Assembly: GCA_029253085.1 (NCBI GenBank)
Contig: JAQXAF010000002.1
Span: forward strand, 1-49,161
Direction of reading: 5' to 3'
Length of the DNA stretch: 49,161 nucleotides
Origin: Luminiphilus sp.
GTDB lineage: Bacteria; Pseudomonadota; Gammaproteobacteria; Pseudomonadales; Halieaceae
Position 1 is the first letter of the stretch, and each line of letters starts with the position of its first letter. The notes below the pieces were generated by a model. The model did not search any database. It had not been told where the DNA came from and was given only the letters and a program-made list of their open reading frames with translations. Of this stretch, positions 48,863 to 49,161 are shown in pieces. Made by a program: the position numbers and the translations under genes.

Positions 48863-49161
48863 AGAGCTGATTAGACGATCGCTGTCGCCTTGGGTGATGG
48901 AGGAAAGTCCGGGCTCCAGAGGTCAGAGTGCCAGGTAACGCCTGGGGGGTGTGAGCCCACGGAAAGTGCAGCAGAAAGGAAACCGCCTGGCTTTGTCAGG
49001 TAAGGGTGAAAAGGTGCGGTAAGAGCGCACCGCGCGGCTGGCAACAGGCGTGGCGATGGTAAACCCCACTCGGAGCAAGACCAAATAGGGATCCATTAGC
49101 CGTGACCTCCGGCGGATCCGGGTAGGTCGCTACAGGCGAACGGTGACGTTCGTCGCAGATG
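48863..49161 (+). ncRNA. rnpB: RNase P RNA, class A (3' end beyond window)
   Basis: RNase P RNA is the catalytic RNA that removes 5' leaders from pre-tRNAs. The conserved core is clear: GGAGGAAAGTCCGGGCTCC (P4/CR-I), GCCAGGTAACGCCTGG, the TCAGGTAAGGGTGAAA segment, GGTAAGAGCGCACCGCGCGGCTGG and GACCAAATAGGG. The 3' part that closes P1, P2 and P4 is cut off. P3 is only a short hairpin (TCGCC-TTG-GGTGA) and P12 is reduced to CTGGC-TTT-GTCAG, both shorter than in E. coli. Confidence 0.95.

Overview
The window looks like a chromosomal core segment of a marine-type gammaproteobacterium. Gene order closely follows the Pseudomonas/Cellvibrionales pattern: TPR lipoprotein-lolB-ispE-tRNA-Gln-(prs); hemA-prfA-prmC-moeB; gatCAB divergent from mreBCD; maf-yhdP; rpoN-hpf-ptsN-rapZ-ptsO behind the lpt/kds genes; mlaC-ibaG-murA-hisG-hisD; rplM-rpsI-petA-petBC-sspA-sspB; dolP-diaA-yraN-lpoA divergent from rsmI, then rnpB. 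The family (Halieaceae/OM60-like is my guess) is inferred from gene order and compactness only. Nothing here is mobile, phage-like or CRISPR-like. No stretch over 300 bases lacks a gene; the largest gaps, about 240 bp before mreB and about 215 bp before petA, are promoter regions. Genes are packed with ATGA, GTGA and TAATG stop/start overlaps.

Layout: 1-7359 covers lipoprotein sorting (lolB), isoprenoid synthesis (ispE), tRNA-Gln, and the tetrapyrrole/translation-termination operon hemA-prfA-prmC-moeB. 7378-11494 is a small accessory-like block: a MATE pump divergent from the RhlB-type helicase, then cysZ divergent from an Smr-domain gene. 11515-14725 is gatCAB (Gln-tRNA amidotransferase). 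14963-21828 is the shape operon mreBCD with maf and the giant AsmA-like yhdP. 21801-31560 runs on the minus strand: yrbG, kdsD, kdsC, lptC, lptA, lptB (Kdo and LPS transport), rpoN, hpf, the nitrogen PTS (ptsN, rapZ, ptsO), mgtE and yjgA.

31722-35926 is mlaC-ibaG-murA-hisG-hisD. 35923-39565 holds degS/algW, a Nif3 protein, zapG and zapE. 39699-44549 is rplM-rpsI, the cytochrome bc1 operon and sspA-sspB. 44618-48818 is the dolP-diaA-yraN-lpoA operon and rsmI. rnpB runs off the right edge. Much of the window serves the envelope: LPS export, lipoprotein insertion, peptidoglycan precursor and synthase activation, phospholipid transport and sigma-E-type stress sensing.

I did not find an undescribed system. 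The best points for a second look are: a single-ORF fusion of cytochrome b and cytochrome c1 with an internal signal peptide; an mreC that seems to start at an AUC codon; an mlaC without the neighbouring mlaFED/mlaB; a near-perfect 22-bp inverted repeat with outward extended -10 boxes between norM and rhlB; and a dense set of UUG starts.
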